DNA of 64,000 bases from Nocardioides sp. GY 10113 (GTDB lineage: Bacteria > Actinomycetota > Actinomycetes > Propionibacteriales > Nocardioidaceae), in contig NZ_STGK01000001.1 of the NCBI RefSeq assembly GCF_004919105.1, positions 372,001-436,000 of the forward strand, read 5' to 3'. Position numbers and translations under genes: made by a program. A model generated the notes under the pieces. The model saw only the letters and a list, made by a program, of their open reading frames with translations, did not search any database and was not told the DNA's origin. Positions within the stretch are counted from its first letter, which is position 1. Every line of letters starts with the position of its first letter. Below, piece after piece: positions 62,666-64,000 of the stretch.

Positions 62666-63422
62666 GTGGTTCCAGAGCCAGGCGGCCGGGGGGTCGCTGG
62701 CGCTGGCGGTGCCGGTGGCGGTGATCGCGGGGCTGGTCTCCTTCTTCTCCCCGTGCGTGATCCCGTTGCTGCCCGGGTACCTCTCCTACGCCACGGGGCT
62801 GTCCGGGGCCGACCTGGCCGACGGGAGCGCCGAGGCGCGCCACCGCGGGCGGATGCTGCTCGGCTCGGTGCTCTTCGTGGTCGGGTTCGCGACCGTCTTC
62901 GTGCTGATCGGCGCCGCCTCCGGCGTGGTCGGCCGCTGGCTGCGCGAGTACCAGGACACCATCACGCTGGTCATGGGCTTCGGGCTGATCGGCCTCGGCC
63001 TGGTCTTCGCCGGCGTGGTGCCCTGGCTCCAGCGCGAGTGGCGGGTGCACTCCATCCCCGCGGTCGGGCTCGGCGCGGCGCCCCTGATCGGCGCGCTCTT
63101 CGCGCTCGGCTGGCAGCCCTGCATCGGGCCGACGTACGGCGTGATCGTCAACCTGACCTTCGTGGACGCGACCGCGGCCCGTGGCGCGCTGCTCTCGCTC
63201 TGCTACGCGCTCGGGCTGGGTGTGCCGTTCATCATCGCCGGGCTCTTCTACCGGCGCACGCTGGGCGCGCTGGGCTGGGTGCGCCGGCACCAGGTCTGGG
63301 TGATGCGCCTGGGTGGCCTGATGCTGGTCACCGTCGGCGTACTGATGGTGACCGGGTGGTGGGGCGTGGCGACCGACTGGGTGCAGCTCCAGCTGGTCGG
63401 CGGATTCGAGGTCTCGGTATGA
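62658..63422 (+). CDS. ccdA: Cytochrome c biogenesis protein CcdA (DsbD transmembrane type)
   Basis: A 254-residue protein with six membrane segments that carries electrons from cytoplasmic thioredoxin to TlpA/ResA. The two redox Cys lie in FFSPCVIPLLPGYLSYATG and LGWQPCIGPTYG, at the start of segments 1 and 4. Part of the hemL-PGM-tlpA-ccdA-resB string. Overlaps resB by four bases. Confidence 0.94.
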   Translation: MGEWFQSQAAGGSLALAVPVAVIAGLVSFFSPCVIPLLPGYLSYATGLSGADLADGSAEARHRGRMLLGSVLFVVGFATVFVLIGAASGVVGRWLREYQDTITLVMGFGLIGLGLVFAGVVPWLQREWRVHSIPAVGLGAAPLIGALFALGWQPCIGPTYGVIVNLTFVDATAARGALLSLCYALGLGVPFIIAGLFYRRTLGALGWVRRHQVWVMRLGGLMLVTVGVLMVTGWWGVATDWVQLQLVGGFEVSV

Positions 63423-64000
63423 GCACCGCGACGACCAGGCCGGCGACCACGCCGGACGGCGGCCGGGGTCCCGAGCGCCGCTCCGGCGAGCTGACCGCCC
63501 GCGAGCTCGGCCGCTGGACCTGGCGCCAGATCACCTCCATGCGCACCGCGCTGGTGCTGCTCCTGCTGCTCGCGCTGGCGGCGGTCCCCGGATCGGTGAT
63601 CCCGCAGTCCGGGGTCGACGCGCTCGGCGTGAACCGCTGGCAGGAGGAGCACCCGACCCTCACCCCGATCTACGAGAAGCTGGACCTGTTCTCGGTCTAC
63701 GACTCGGTCTGGTTCTCCGCGATCTACCTGCTCCTGGTCGTCTCGCTGGTCGGCTGCATCCTGCCCCGCACGGCCGTCTACTTCCGCGCGATGCGGGCCC
63801 AGCCGCCCGCGGCGCCGAAGAATCTGACCCGGCTGCCCGAGCACGCCACGTTCAGCACCGACGAGGAGCCCGAGGCGGTGCTGGCGCGGGCCCGCGCGGT
63901 GCTGGGGCGGCGCTACCGGCTGCGGAGCGTGGTCTCGGAGGACCCGGTCGACTTCGTCGCTGGCGAGCGCGGCTACCTGCGCGAGGCCGGCAACCTGCTC
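63419..64000 (+). CDS. resB: Cytochrome c biogenesis protein ResB (3' partial)
   Basis: The first 194 codons are present and open to the window edge. About 40 residues precede the first membrane segment (ALVLLLLLALAAVPGSVIPQ), then EEHPTLTPIYEKLDLFSVYD and a second segment (AIYLLLVVSLVGCILPR), the N-terminal layout of ResB/CcsB. ResB works with CcsA (expected just beyond the edge, as Rv0529) to deliver and ligate heme to apocytochrome c. ATG 63419 overlaps the ccdA stop. Confidence 0.92.
   Translation, partial: MSTATTRPATTPDGGRGPERRSGELTARELGRWTWRQITSMRTALVLLLLLALAAVPGSVIPQSGVDALGVNRWQEEHPTLTPIYEKLDLFSVYDSVWFSAIYLLLVVSLVGCILPRTAVYFRAMRAQPPAAPKNLTRLPEHATFSTDEEPEAVLARARAVLGRRYRLRSVVSEDPVDFVAGERGYLREAGNLL

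Overview
The window is a very GC-rich actinobacterial chromosome segment, with G or C at nearly every third codon position. Markers are Lsr2, ClpC with a ClgR-type operator, a DUF3180 protein, a BldN-like sigma factor, a 33-residue bS22-type protein, Rex next to hem genes, and -10 elements lying directly upstream of start codons. Gene content and a CDP-ribitol cluster suggest Nocardioides or another Nocardioidaceae; that genus call is inference. No phage, insertion sequence, CRISPR array, rRNA or intact tRNA was seen. Sixty protein genes are called. No gene-free stretch exceeds 300 bases; the longest are 19814-20091, 59754-60003 and 44107-44342.

Block 1 (1-34721) follows the Mycobacterium tuberculosis order Rv3626c to Rv3585, as I recall it: zinc metalloprotease (5' end cut off), tilS, hpt, ftsH, folE-folP-folB-folK, DUF3180, DUF2520, panC-panD, coaX, lsr2, clpC, mutY, a membrane protein, disA, radA. 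Three insertions break it. A cell-surface polymer island (8440-19813) holds a giant GT2/glycerophosphotransferase, an unknown protein, two sulfotransferases, a TarI-TarJ-type fusion for CDP-ribitol, a GT61 enzyme and a LicD-methyltransferase fusion. nadB-nadC sits between panD and coaX. A third sulfotransferase sits between lsr2 and clpC.

A junction region (34824-37321) carries a LacI-type regulator, a methyltransferase with no ordinary start codon and a glyoxalase-like protein.

Block 2 (37474-64000) follows Rv0495c to Rv0528: an Rv0495c-like protein, ppx, a TIM-barrel isomerase, proC, an excisionase-type HTH protein, bS22, a galE2-like SDR, an acyltransferase, a SerB-like phosphatase, a glutaredoxin, rex-hemA-hemC-hemD, hemB, hemL, a phosphoglycerate mutase-like protein, TlpA, CcdA and ResB (3' end cut off). 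Insertions are an ABC exporter, proline dehydrogenase, a HAD hydrolase, a BldN/RsbN-like sigma/anti-sigma pair, an acyl-CoA ligase and a lytic transglycosylase.

Together the genes supply folate, pantothenate/CoA, NAD, proline and heme, the start of cytochrome c maturation, proteolysis (FtsH, ClpC), genome surveillance (DisA, RadA, MutY) and envelope building. Many units are translationally coupled by ATGA or GTGA overlaps: folP/folB, folK/DUF3180, panC/panD, nadB/nadC/coaX, rex/hemA/hemC/hemD, and hemL through resB.
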